A stretch of DNA of 64,000 nucleotides from Roseiarcus sp963829505 (GTDB lineage Bacteria > Pseudomonadota > Alphaproteobacteria > Rhizobiales > Beijerinckiaceae), in assembly GCA_963829505.1 (NCBI GenBank), contig CAWHIL010000005.1, forward strand, positions 124,001 to 188,000, read 5' to 3'. The notes beneath the pieces were generated by a model. It was given only the letters and a program-made list of their open reading frames with translations, ran no database searches and was not told the DNA's origin. Shown here piece after piece: positions 35,205 to 44,109 of the stretch (positions within the stretch are counted from its first letter, which is position 1; every line of letters starts with the position of its first letter). The translations under genes were made by a program, and so were the position numbers.

Positions 35205-36357
35205 CTATTCGCCAAGCGCCTCATCGAGATCGGCCCACAGGTCCTCGACGTCCTCGACGCCGGCCGAAAGGCGCAGGAGATCGGGAGGGCAGGGAGAGCC
35301 CTCGCCCTCGATCGAGGCGCGGTGCTCGATCAGCGATTCGACGCCGCCGAGCGACGTCGCCCGCTTCCACAGCCTGGTCCGCGCCGCGACCGCAATCGCG
35401 GCTTCGGCGCCGCCGCGGACCCGGATCGACAGCATCCCGCCGAAGCCGTCATGCATCTGTTTCAGCGCGATCGCATGGCCCGGATGTTCGGGCAGGCCGG
35501 GATAGAGGACGGCGGCGACGCGCGGATGCGCTTTCAGCCGGTTGGCGAGGCGCAGCGCGTTCAGCGACGCGGCGCGGACCCGCAGATCGAGCGTGCGCAG
35601 GCCGCGGATCAGAAGGAAGGCCTCGAAGGGATGCAGGATGAGACCGTGCGCCTTGCGCAGATCGCGCGTCCGCTCGAAGAGCCCGTCGGCGCGGGCGAAA
35701 GCAAGCGCGCCGGCGAGCACGTCCGAATGGCCGTTCAGGTACTTCGTCGCCGAATGCATGACGACGTCGGCGCCGAGCGCGAGTGGCTGCGTCAGGATCG
35801 GCGTGGCGCAGGTCGAGTTCGACCGCAAGCAGCGCGCCCGCGGCGTGGGCGATTGCCGCCGACGCCGCGATGTCGCTCACCCCCCAGAGCGGATTGCTCG
35901 GCGTCTCGAGCCAGACGAGCTTCGTCTCGCGCGGCCGCACGGCGCGCCTGAGCGCGGCCAGGTCCTCCGCGTCGACGAAATCGACCTTGAGGCCGAAGCC
36001 CTGCGCGTCGCGCGCGAGCCAGCTTCGGAGCGCCCAATACATCACGGCCGGCGCCACGACATGGACGTCGCCTTGGGCGTTCGCGCCGAGGCTGAGGAAG
36101 AGCGCGACGGCGGCCGACATGCCGGAGCCGAAGACGAGCGTCTCGGCCGCGCCCTCGAGCGCGCCGATGACGGCCTCGGCCTGGCGCGTGGTCTCGTTGT
36201 CGGGACGGCCGTAGACGTTGCCGCTGCGATAGAGATTGTCGGGATCGCGCAGGAAGGTCGACGACACATGGATCGGCGGCACGAGCGCGCGCGTCGTCTC
36301 GTCGATGACGCCCTGCGCCTGGGCGGCGAGCGTGCGCGGCCGGTCGGCCTTCGTCAT
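35205..36357 (-). pseudogene. Cystathionine beta-lyase/gamma-synthase-type PLP enzyme, frameshifted
   Basis: The first part (VPPIHVSSTFLRDP, VYGRPDNETTRQAEAVIGALEG, FGSGMSAA, VWLETPSNPLWGVSDI) and the second part (STCATPILTQPLALGADVV, MHSATKYLNGHSDV with the PLP Lys, LHPFEAFLLIRGLRTL) are in different frames. The junction at about 35816-35823 falls in the motif VDN-S-T-CATP; a loss of two bases would explain it. A repaired protein would be about 384 residues, normal for the family. Its start overlaps the UbiH-type gene stop (36354-36357, ATGA), so both form one transcript. Could be a genuine pseudogene or an error. Confidence 0.85.
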
Positions 36358-37595
36358 AAGGGGGCGCCGCGCAGGAGTTTTGGCGTGCGGCGCGCCGTCC
36401 CGCTCGCCTCGCCGACCAGAAGATCCTTCAGCCGCGGGGCGCGGTCGACCAGTCTGAGGCCAAGGTCGCGGACGAAGCGCAGCGGCGCGTTATCGTTGGA
36501 GAAGAGATGATTCATGAGGTCCATCCCCATGCCGCTCGCCGCCGCGTCGAAGCGCCGCGCGCGCTGATAGTCGGCGAGCGCATCCGCCGCTCCGGGGTCG
36601 AGGCCGAGCCGCAGCGCGCCGACGATCGTCTCGGCGAGCGCCGCGACGTCCCTCAGACCAAGGTTCAGGCCCTGGCCGGCGAGCGGATGCACGACATGGG
36701 CGGCGTCGCCCGCGAGCGCCAGACGCTCGCCGACGAAGCGTCGGGCGATCTGGAAGCGGAACGGAAAGGCTTCGACACGCGAGGCGAGGCGGATCGCGCC
36801 GAGCTTCGGGGTGAAGCGGAAGAGAAGCTGGCGGATGAAATCGTCCGGGTCGAGCAGGGTCAGCGCGCGGGCGTCGGCGCGGCGCTCGTTCCAGACGATG
36901 CTCGACCGCCGGCCGGCAAGCGGCAGGATGGCGAACGGACCGGCGGGCAGGAAATGCTGTTCGGCCACGCCTTCGTGGTCGTGCTCGTGGGCGACGGTCG
37001 CGACAATGCCGGACTGGTCGTAGTCCCATCCGTAGGCGGGAATGTCGGCAAGCGTCCGGAGCCTGGATCGCGCCCCGTCGGCCGCGACCGCGAGGCGGGT
37101 CGTCAGCGTCCGCCCGTCGCCGAGGCCGATCTCCGCCACCCGCGGGCCCGGCCGGAAGCGGGCGACCGCGGCGCCGATCCGCACGACGCCGAGCCGCTCC
37201 GAAAGCGAAGCAAGAGAGGCGAGAACGTCGTCGTTGAACGCCATGTGGGCGAGGGGGACGCCGGGCTTCGCATCGAAATGGAGATGGCGCAGGCGGACCG
37301 CGTCGCGCACGCCCCCGTCCATGATGTCCATCCTGACGATGGCCTGCGCCTTGGGGTCGATCGCCTCCCAGGCGCCGATTCGCTCGAGCAAGAGCCGCGG
37401 GCCTTCGGCGATGGCGACGGTGCGCAGCGGCGGCCGCGACGCGCGCGCCGGCGCCGGATCGACGACGGCGACCTTGACGCCGTCGCCGAGCGCCTGCTTC
37501 AGCGCGGCGGCGAGCGCGAGGCCGGAGACGGCGCCGCCGGCGACGACGACGTCGAATATGGGGTCGGAACGGGTCACTTGCCGAAACTCTTCCAA
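36354..37595 (-). CDS. FAD-dependent UbiH/UbiF/VisC-type hydroxylase
   Basis: 413-residue flavin monooxygenase, probably a ring hydroxylase of ubiquinone biosynthesis. The FAD Rossmann motif is VVAGGAVSGLALAAAL near residue 16, and the FAD pyrophosphate motif is ALAGDAAHVVHPLAGQGLNL with the family GLN pair near residue 310. The N-terminal Met at 37595 could also be replaced by one slightly downstream. It is followed without gap by the PLP enzyme gene. Which ring position it hydroxylates (UbiH, UbiF, UbiL or UbiM type) is not clear. Confidence 0.85.
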   Translation of the reverse strand: MEEFRQVTRSDPIFDVVVAGGAVSGLALAAALKQALGDGVKVAVVDPAPARASRPPLRTVAIAEGPRLLLERIGAWEAIDPKAQAIVRMDIMDGGVRDAVRLRHLHFDAKPGVPLAHMAFNDDVLASLASLSERLGVVRIGAAVARFRPGPRVAEIGLGDGRTLTTRLAVAADGARSRLRTLADIPAYGWDYDQSGIVATVAHEHDHEGVAEQHFLPAGPFAILPLAGRRSSIVWNERRADARALTLLDPDDFIRQLLFRFTPKLGAIRLASRVEAFPFRFQIARRFVGERLALAGDAAHVVHPLAGQGLNLGLRDVAALAETIVGALRLGLDPGAADALADYQRARRFDAAASGMGMDLMNHLFSNDNAPLRFVRDLGLRLVDRAPRLKDLLVGEASGTARRTPKLLRGAPL

Positions 37596-37791
37596 AGCCG
37601 CACCATTCTCGGACGATCCCCCGCTTCGCGCAAATGCGGGCGGCCCATGGGCCGTTGCGCGGACGGTTGCGATAGGCCTCGACTTTGGCTGAGGTTTGCC
37701 CTATGAGGCGCGCCTCAAATGAAAACAGCGCGCCGAAGCGCTCGCCGGCTTGCTCGTTCCGCAATCCGGCGCACGGCAGGAGTTTTGGTCC

Positions 37792-38214
37792 ATGAACATC
37801 ATCGAGACGCTCGAGGCCGAGCAGGCCGCGAGGCTGCCGGGCAGCAAGATGCCCCCGTTTCAGCCCGGCGACACCGTCGTCGTCAACGTCAAGGTCACCG
37901 AAGGCGACCGGACCCGCGTGCAGGCCTACGAGGGCGTGTGCATCGCCCGCAGCGGCAGCGGCCTCAACGAGAGCTTCACCGTCCGCAAGATCTCCTACGG
38001 CGAGGGCGTCGAGCGCGTCTTCCCGGTCTATTCGCCGGTGATCGATTCGGTGAAGGTCGTGCGGCGCGGCAAGGTGCGGCGCGCCAAGCTCTATTATCTG
38101 CGCGACCGGCGCGGCAAGTCGGCGCGTATCGCCGAGCGCACGGACGGGCAGGGCGCGGCGAAGGAGGCGGCCAAGGAGGCCGCCAAGGGAGCTGCGAAGT
38201 CTCCGGCCAAGTGA
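37792..38214 (+). CDS. rplS: 50S ribosomal protein L19
   Basis: 140-residue L19 at the 30S-50S interface. Typical stretches are FQPGDTVVVNVKVTEGDRTR, YEGVCIARSGSGLNESFTVRK, SYGEGVERVFPVYSP and RRGKVRRAKLYYLRDRRGKSARI. The C-terminus has an Ala/Lys-rich extension (EAAKEAAKGAAKSPAK) as in other rhizobia. ATG at 37792 has GGCAGGAG upstream. In many alphaproteobacteria rplS follows trmD, but here the upstream gene is divergent, so the usual rpsP-rimM-trmD-rplS order is broken. Confidence 0.97.
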   Translation: MNIIETLEAEQAARLPGSKMPPFQPGDTVVVNVKVTEGDRTRVQAYEGVCIARSGSGLNESFTVRKISYGEGVERVFPVYSPVIDSVKVVRRGKVRRAKLYYLRDRRGKSARIAERTDGQGAAKEAAKEAAKGAAKSPAK

Positions 38215-38252
38215 ATCGTTGAGGCCGAGTTGGCTGGCCGAACGATCCTTGA

Positions 38253-38273
38253 GGCCCGCGGTCGTCGCGGGCC
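38253..38273 (+). terminator. Hairpin downstream of rplS
   Basis: Perfect 8-bp stem GGCCCGCG / CGCGGGCC with a 5-base loop (GTCGT), 38 bases after the rplS stop. The following GTATTCTT is only weakly T-rich, so it is an imperfect intrinsic terminator. Confidence 0.5.
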
Positions 38274-38295
38274 GTATTCTTGAGGGGGAAATACG

Positions 38296-38535
38296 ATGGC
38301 CGAACCGACAATCGCCCAGAAGGCGCCTTTCGCGACGGAACTCGAGGGCGCCAAGACCTATTACTGGTGCGCCTGCGGACGGTCGAAGAACCAGCCGTTC
38401 TGCGACGGCTCGCACAAGGACACGGGGCTCACCCCGCTCGCCTTCACCGCCGACAAGACCGGGACGGCGTATCTCTGCGGCTGCAAGGCCAGCAAGAACG
38501 CGCCCTATTGCGACGGCTCGCACAAGAGCCTCTGA
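38296..38535 (+). CDS. CDGSH iron-sulfur domain protein (two CDGSH motifs)
   Basis: 79-residue protein with two tandem CDGSH modules that each bind a 2Fe-2S cluster through three Cys and one His: CACGRSKNQPFCDGSH (residues 25-40) and CGCKASKNAPYCDGSH (61-76). It is in the class of small bacterial tandem mitoNEET-like proteins, possibly for redox sensing or cluster transfer. Start ATG at 38296 is preceded by GAGGGGGAAATACG. Confidence 0.93.
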   Translation: MAEPTIAQKAPFATELEGAKTYYWCACGRSKNQPFCDGSHKDTGLTPLAFTADKTGTAYLCGCKASKNAPYCDGSHKSL

Positions 38536-38554
38536 CGCCGGCGTGAAGCAAAGC

Positions 38555-38575
38555 GCCGGCGGCTGGCCCGCCGGC
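38555..38575 (+). terminator. Hairpin downstream of the CDGSH gene
   Basis: Perfect 8-bp stem GCCGGCGG / CCGCCGGC around CTGGC, followed by TCTTCCTC. It lies between two converging genes and could end transcripts from both sides. Confidence 0.45.
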
Positions 38576-38615
38576 TCTTCCTCGGCCCCCGATCGCGCAG
38601 GCGCGCGCCGCGTCG

Positions 38616-40118
38616 TCACCCGTAGGCGAACGCCTCGTCGTCGAGGTCGATGTTCGGGAATTGATCCTTGTCGAACGAATAGTCGTTCGAGTGCCGCCAT
38701 TCGGGCCGGTCGCCGCGCTTGGGCCAGAGATTGGCGGCCCGCGCGAGGTATCCCGGATTGAAGTCCTCCGCGTCGACCCACGGCGAGAGCGGCATGTCGC
38801 GCTCGCGCGCGCCGAGCCGGGGGACGACCCTCGTCACGCCCTTCGCCCGCATGTGTTCGATGAGGCGGCAGACGAACTCGGCGACGAGATCGACGCGCAG
38901 CGTCCAGCTCGACCGGAAATAGCCGATGATCCACGCCATGTTGGGCGCGCCGGTGAACATCATCCCGCGATAGGTCACCGATTCCGATAGGTTCATGGGT
39001 TCGCCGTCGACCGCGAAGCCGATGTCGCCGAAGAGGCTGAGATGGAAACCGGTGGCGGTGACGACGACGTCGGCTTCGATCAGCCTGCCGCTCCTGGTGA
39101 CGACGCCCTCGCGCACGAATTGGTCGATCTCGTCGGTCACGACGGCGACCTTTCCCGACCGGATCGCCCGGAAAAGATCGCCGTCGGGGACGAACGCGAT
39201 GCGCTGCCGCCACGGCCGGTACGTCGGCGTGAAATGGGTCGCGATGTCGAAGCCGTCGCCGAGGTAGGCGCCGACCGCGCCGAGCAGCTCTTGCCTCACC
39301 GCTTCCGGCTCGTCGAGGCAGCGCCGCGTGAACGCGGCCTGATCGGAGAGGATCTTGCGGCGCGTGATCTCGTGGATCCACGCCTCGTCGATGTCGAGCG
39401 CGCGCAGCGTGTCGGCGAGGTCGTTGGCGTTGCGCGCCGGGATGTACCAGGTCGGCGAGCGCTGAAGCATGGTCAGGCTTCGGCAGCGATCGGCGATGGC
39501 GGGAATGAGCGTCGCCGCCGTCGCGCCCGATCCGATGACGACGACCCTCTTGCCCGCGCAGTCGAGGTCGTCCGGCCAGGTCTGCGGATGCGCCACCCGG
39601 CCACCAAACGTCTCAAGACCCTTCCAATGCGGCGTGTAGCCCGCGTCGTGACGATAATATCCCTGGCACATCCAGAGGAAATTCGCGCCGATGCGGAAGG
39701 GCTCGCCGGTATCCGTTCGCTTGCCCTCGATCGTCCAGTCGGCGCTTTCGCTCGACCAGCGCGCCGTCGCGATCTTGTGACGATAGCGGATGTGCGCGTC
39801 GGTCCCGTCGTCGCGGACGACCTCGCCGAGATAGGCGAGGATCTCGTCGGCCCGCGCGATCGGATTGCCTTTCCAGGGTTTGAAGCTGTAACCGAAGGTG
39901 AAGAGGTCGCTGTCCGAGCGGATGCCGGGATAGCGGTGCGTGACCCAGGTGCCGCCGAACGTCTCCTTCGCTTCGAGGATGACGAACCGGACGCCGGGGC
40001 AGCGGGCCTTGAGGTGATGGGCGGCGCCGATCCCCGAAATTCCGGCGCCGACGATCGCCACATCGAATCGCTCGGAAGCCTGAGTTTCGCGCCGCGCAAT
40101 CATCCCGTCGTCCGCCAT
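38616..40118 (-). CDS. Baeyer-Villiger flavin monooxygenase, EthA-like
   Basis: 500-residue class B flavoprotein monooxygenase. First Rossmann motif GAGISG (24-29), then GGTWVTHRYPGIRSDSDLF, the BVMO fingerprint FxGxxxHxxxW as FGGRVAHPQTW (171-181), and the NADPH motif GSGATA (196-201). The overall layout, including PTYRPWRQRIAFVPDGDLF and FTGAPNMAWIIGYFRSSWTL, closely matches mycobacterial EthA (ketone and thioamide oxidation). It uses NADPH and O2 to insert oxygen next to a carbonyl. Natural substrate unknown; no neighbouring lactonase. Confidence 0.92.
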   Translation of the reverse strand: MADDGMIARRETQASERFDVAIVGAGISGIGAAHHLKARCPGVRFVILEAKETFGGTWVTHRYPGIRSDSDLFTFGYSFKPWKGNPIARADEILAYLGEVVRDDGTDAHIRYRHKIATARWSSESADWTIEGKRTDTGEPFRIGANFLWMCQGYYRHDAGYTPHWKGLETFGGRVAHPQTWPDDLDCAGKRVVVIGSGATAATLIPAIADRCRSLTMLQRSPTWYIPARNANDLADTLRALDIDEAWIHEITRRKILSDQAAFTRRCLDEPEAVRQELLGAVGAYLGDGFDIATHFTPTYRPWRQRIAFVPDGDLFRAIRSGKVAVVTDEIDQFVREGVVTRSGRLIEADVVVTATGFHLSLFGDIGFAVDGEPMNLSESVTYRGMMFTGAPNMAWIIGYFRSSWTLRVDLVAEFVCRLIEHMRAKGVTRVVPRLGARERDMPLSPWVDAEDFNPGYLARAANLWPKRGDRPEWRHSNDYSFDKDQFPNIDLDDEAFAYG

Positions 40119-40224
40119 CCCCGATCTCCGACCTCCGCTCCGTCGAGAAGATCACATCGAGAAGCAGGCGCCAACGCGGGCGACCCGCCCGATCGCCGGA
40201 CCGCCGACCCGCGAGCGTGCTACA

Positions 40225-40323
40225 GCGGGATGTGAAAAAGTGGGAACCGGTTTTTCGCGAAAAATCCCGCGATGTCAGGGAATCTGGAGCAAGATGCGAT
40301 TCGACCGAACCGCATCTTGCTCT
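40225..40323. repeat. Rhizobial-type intergenic repeat (family 4)
   Basis: GCGGGATGTGAAAAAGTGGG with AACCGGTTTTTCGCGAAAAA, then a second hairpin GAGCAAGATGCGATTCG...CCGCATCTTGCTC. A copy in reverse orientation lies at 47437-47542. It is located just before priA. Confidence 0.85.
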
Positions 40324-40329
40324 TGAGCC

Positions 40330-42585
40330 ATGCCATGTCCGTGCCGCCCCCGCGCCCCGAGTTCGACATCCGGCAGCGCCGTCGCCGACGTTCTGATCCC
40401 CGTCGCCGTCGACACCGCCTACAGCTATCGGGCGCCGGCCGATCTCAAGCTCGAGCCCGGCGCCTTCGTTCGCGTGCCGCTCGGAACGCGCCATGCGACC
40501 GGCGTCGTCTGGGCGGTGCGGCAGGCGCGCGGCGACAATCTGAAGGCGGTGGCTGCGGTCCGCGATTGGCCGCCCTTGAGGAAGCCGCTGCGCGATTTCG
40601 TCGACTGGGTCGCCCGCTGGACTTTGAGCCCTCGCGGCATGGTGCTGCGCATGGCGGTCCGCGCCCACGAGATCCTCGAGCCGCCCGCGCCGAAATTCGG
40701 CGTCGCCGCGACCGGCAAGCCGCCTCGGCGCATGACCGAGGCGCGCGCCCGCGTGCTCTCGGCCCTCGCCGGGACCGAGGCGCCGACGCCGAAGGCGGCG
40801 CTTGCGGAACGCGCCGGGTGCTCGGCCGCCGTGATCGACGGCCTTGTCGAGGACGGCGCGCTCAAGCTCGTCGAACTGCCGGCCGAGCGCCTCGCGGCGG
40901 ACCTCGACGCGGGCTTCCGCCCAACCGTTCTCAACGCCGATCAGAGACCGGCCGCCGACGATCTCGTCGCTCAGGTCGCGGCCAGAGCCTTCGCCGCGAC
41001 GCTGCTCGAGGGCGTGACCGGTTCCGGCAAGACGGAGGTCTATTTCGAGGCGGTCGCCGAGGCGCTGCGGCAGGGTCGCCAGGCGCTCGTGCTGCTGCCC
41101 GAGATCGCGCTGACGGCGCAGTTTCTCGACCGCTTCGCGGCGCGCTTCGGCGCGCGGCCGGCCGAGTGGCACTCGGGCCTAACGGAGCGCCAGCGCGAGC
41201 GGACGCTGAATGCGGTCGCGCATGGCGAAGCGCGCGCGGTGGTCGGCGCCCGCTCCGCGCTCTTTCTGCCGTTCGCCGACCTCGGCCTCCTCGTCGTCGA
41301 CGAGGAGCACGAGGGCGCCTACAAGCAGGAGGACGGCGTCGTCTACAACGCCCGCGACATGGCGGTCGTGCGCGCCAGGCTCGAACAGGCGTCGATCGTG
41401 CTCGCCTCCGCCACGCCCTCGGTCGAGACGCGGGTCAACGCCGCAACGGGGCGCTACCGCTGGCTCCGGCTGCCGGCCCGATACGGCCGCGCGCTGCTCC
41501 CGGAGATCACGGCGGTCGATCTGAAGCGCGAGGGTCCGCCGCGCGGCCGCTGGCTCTCGCCGAAGGCAGTCGCCGGCGTCGAGGCGGCGCTTCAGCGCGG
41601 TGAGCAGGCGCTTCTCTTCCTCAACCGGCGCGGCTACGCGCCGCTGACCCTCTGCCGCTCCTGCGGCCATCGCTTCGAATGCCCGAACTGCGCCGCCTGG
41701 CTCGTCGAGCACCGGTTCCGCTCGGTCCTCGTCTGTCACCATTGCGGCCATAGCGAGCCGCGCCCGAAGCTCTGCCCTCAGTGCCACGACATCGAGAGCC
41801 TGGCAGCCTGCGGGCCCGGCGTCGAGCGGCTCGCCGAAGAGGCGGCGCTCCTCTTCCCCGACGCGCGTACGCTCGTGCTGTCGTCCGACTTTCCCGGCGG
41901 GATCGAAACCCTGCGGCGCCAACTCAACGCCGCCGAACGCGGCGAATTCGACCTTCTCATCGGCACCCAGCTCGTCGCCAAGGGCCACAACTTTCCGCTG
42001 CTTACCTTCGCCTGCGTGGTCGACGCCGACGTCGGCCTCGCCACCGCCGATCCGCGCGCGGCCGAGCGCACCTTCCAGCTTCTGCGCCAGGCGACGGGGC
42101 GGGCGGGACGCAGCGAGCGGGCGGGCTCGGCGGTGATCCAGACGTGGCAGCCGGACCATCCGGTGATCTCGGCCCTCGTGTCGGGCGACGTCGAGCGCTT
42201 CTATGCGGAAGAGACGGAGCAGCGGCGGCGGGGCGGCCTGCCGCCGTTCGGGCGGCTCGCGGCGATCGTCGTCTCGGCCGAGGATAAGGGGGCGGCGGAG
42301 GCGCACGCGCGCGCGCTCGCCCGCACGGCCCACACGATGCGGGCAGGCGAGGGCTGGAAGATCGCCCCGCTCGGGGGCGCCCCGCAGGGCGATGAGATCA
42401 CCCTCCTCGGGCCGGCCGAGGCGCCGATCGCGGTCCTGCGCAAGCGCCACCGCTTCCGTCTCGCCGCCAAGGCGCCGCGCTCCGCGGATCTGCAGGGGTT
42501 CCTGCGCGCCCTCATCGCCGCCGCGCCGCCGCCGCGCGGCGGGGTGAGGGTCGCGATCGACGTCGATCCGCAGAGCTTCCTGTGA
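40330..42585 (+). CDS. priA: Primosomal protein N' (replication restart helicase)
   Basis: 751-residue superfamily 2 helicase for origin-independent replisome loading. It has the PriA N-terminal 3'-DNA-binding domain (VADVLIPVAVDTAYSYRAP...), Walker A GVTGSGKTEVY, DEEH box VVDEEHEGAYKQ, and the zinc-binding insert CRSCG...CPNCA...CHHCG...CPQCH with eight Cys. The exact start is doubtful: the first 22 residues in this frame look unnatural, while a nearby ATG at 40336 in another frame would join if one C of the CCCCC run (40347-40351) were removed. Hence a minor N-terminal error is possible. Confidence 0.93.
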   Translation: MPCPCRPRAPSSTSGSAVADVLIPVAVDTAYSYRAPADLKLEPGAFVRVPLGTRHATGVVWAVRQARGDNLKAVAAVRDWPPLRKPLRDFVDWVARWTLSPRGMVLRMAVRAHEILEPPAPKFGVAATGKPPRRMTEARARVLSALAGTEAPTPKAALAERAGCSAAVIDGLVEDGALKLVELPAERLAADLDAGFRPTVLNADQRPAADDLVAQVAARAFAATLLEGVTGSGKTEVYFEAVAEALRQGRQALVLLPEIALTAQFLDRFAARFGARPAEWHSGLTERQRERTLNAVAHGEARAVVGARSALFLPFADLGLLVVDEEHEGAYKQEDGVVYNARDMAVVRARLEQASIVLASATPSVETRVNAATGRYRWLRLPARYGRALLPEITAVDLKREGPPRGRWLSPKAVAGVEAALQRGEQALLFLNRRGYAPLTLCRSCGHRFECPNCAAWLVEHRFRSVLVCHHCGHSEPRPKLCPQCHDIESLAACGPGVERLAEEAALLFPDARTLVLSSDFPGGIETLRRQLNAAERGEFDLLIGTQLVAKGHNFPLLTFACVVDADVGLATADPRAAERTFQLLRQATGRAGRSERAGSAVIQTWQPDHPVISALVSGDVERFYAEETEQRRRGGLPPFGRLAAIVVSAEDKGAAEAHARALARTAHTMRAGEGWKIAPLGGAPQGDEITLLGPAEAPIAVLRKRHRFRLAAKAPRSADLQGFLRALIAAAPPPRGGVRVAIDVDPQSFL

Positions 42586-42713
42586 GTGCGACCGACCGTC
42601 GCGGGCGATGCCGCGGTGCGACCGGCCGCCGCAGGATGCATGATGGACTTGTCGCAATGCGGCTCTAGACTTCCGGCCGCACGCCGATCTGTTGCGTCCT
42701 TGGGGGGACCGAA

Positions 42714-44105
42714 GTGCATCTCGACCCGCTGATCCTGTCGCGCGTCCAGTTCGCCTGGGTCGTGGCGTGGCACTTCCTCATGCCGGCCTTCACCGTCGGC
42801 CTGGCTTCGTTCATCTGCCTCATGGAGGGATTGCGCCTTCTCACCGGGCGCGAGGTCTATCTGCGCATCTCGATCTTCTGGACCAAGATCTTCGCCATCT
42901 CGTTCGGCATGGGCGTCGTCTCGGGCGTCACCATGCCGTTCCAGTTCGGCACCAACTGGAGCCGCTACTCGGACGCGGTCGCCGACATCGTCGCGCCGCT
43001 GCTCGGCTACGAGGGGCTGACCGCCTTCTTTCTCGAAGCGGGCTTCCTCGGCGTGCTCCTCTTCGGCCGCAAGCTCCTGCCGCCGTGGGCGCATTTCTTC
43101 GCCGCCCTCATGGTGGCGCTCGGCACGCTCGCCTCGACCTTCTGGATTCTCTCCAACAACAGCTGGATGCAGACGCCGGCGGGCTACGACGTGGTCGACG
43201 GCCGCTTCGTGCCGAGGGACTGGCTCGAGATCATCTTCAATCCGTCGTTCCCCTACCGGCTCGCGCATGTGGTGACCGGGGTCTACATCACGACCGGGTT
43301 CGTCGTCGCCGGCGTCGCCTCCTGGTGGCTCTTGCGTCGGATTTTCTACGACGAGGCGCGGGTCATGCTGTCGATGACGCTGTGGCTCTTGACCGTGCTC
43401 GTGCCGCTCCAGGCCGTCATCGGCGACCGGCAGGGGCTCGACACGCTAAAATATCAGCCGGCCAAGATCGCCGGCATCGAGGCGATCTGGGAAGGCGGCC
43501 GGCGCCTGCCGTGGGTCGTGTTCGCCATTCCCGACGACGCCGCCGCGAAGAACCTCTACGAATTCTCCATCCCGGGTCTCGGCAGCCTCATCCTCACCCA
43601 CGACCTCGACGGCGAGGTGCGCGGCCTCAAATCGTTCGCGCCCGAGGACCGGCCGCCGGTTGCGCCGCCGTTCTTCGGCTTCCGCATCATGCTCGCCTCA
43701 TGGGGGCTCATGATGCTGACGGTGGCGTTGAGCTGGTGGCTGAGGATCAGGGGCCAGCTCTATGACGCCGACTGGTACCATCGGCTCTGCGCCTTGATGG
43801 CGCCGCTCGGCTTCGTCGCGGTCATCGCCGGCTGGGTGACGACCGAGGTCGGACGGCAGCCGTGGACCGTATACGGCCTCCTGCGCACCGCCGATTCCGT
43901 GTCGCCGTCGCTGACGGGCGCGGACGTGGCGATCTCGCTCGTGGGTTACGCCGTCGTCTATGTCGTGATGTTTTCGGCCGGCGTCGCCCTTATGCTGCGC
44001 GTCTTCGTCAAGGGGCCGATCGCGGCCGACATGCCGGACTTCATCGCCAGCGGGCGGTCGCGAAGCCCGGTTCAGGCGCTCCCGCGCGCCGGATCGGAGA
44101 ATTAG
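42714..44105 (+). CDS. cydA: Cytochrome bd-type quinol oxidase subunit I (CIO-like)
   Basis: 463-residue heme subunit. The heme b595 ligand His (H20 in VVAWHFLMPAFTVG), LGYEGLTAFFLEAGF with the Glu pair, and the quinol-site GRQPWTVYGLLRT are present. The Q-loop between about residues 240 and 320 is short, which points to the cyanide-insensitive (CioA) subgroup. GTG start at 42714 follows GGGGGGACCGAA. Co-transcribed with cydB four bases downstream. Works in the inner membrane as a high-affinity oxidase. No cydX or cydDC is near. Confidence 0.93.
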   Translation: MHLDPLILSRVQFAWVVAWHFLMPAFTVGLASFICLMEGLRLLTGREVYLRISIFWTKIFAISFGMGVVSGVTMPFQFGTNWSRYSDAVADIVAPLLGYEGLTAFFLEAGFLGVLLFGRKLLPPWAHFFAALMVALGTLASTFWILSNNSWMQTPAGYDVVDGRFVPRDWLEIIFNPSFPYRLAHVVTGVYITTGFVVAGVASWWLLRRIFYDEARVMLSMTLWLLTVLVPLQAVIGDRQGLDTLKYQPAKIAGIEAIWEGGRRLPWVVFAIPDDAAAKNLYEFSIPGLGSLILTHDLDGEVRGLKSFAPEDRPPVAPPFFGFRIMLASWGLMMLTVALSWWLRIRGQLYDADWYHRLCALMAPLGFVAVIAGWVTTEVGRQPWTVYGLLRTADSVSPSLTGADVAISLVGYAVVYVVMFSAGVALMLRVFVKGPIAADMPDFIASGRSRSPVQALPRAGSEN

Positions 44106-44109
44106 CGCG

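Noticed and set aside
36490..39381. 963-codon open frame on the minus strand
   Set aside because: Crosses rplS and the CDGSH gene and shadows two flavoprotein genes in a different frame; Arg-rich translation.
40272..41603. Alternative plus-strand gene starting upstream of priA
   Set aside because: Shares only the first 20 codons with plausible protein sequence; the rest is an Arg-rich shadow of priA.
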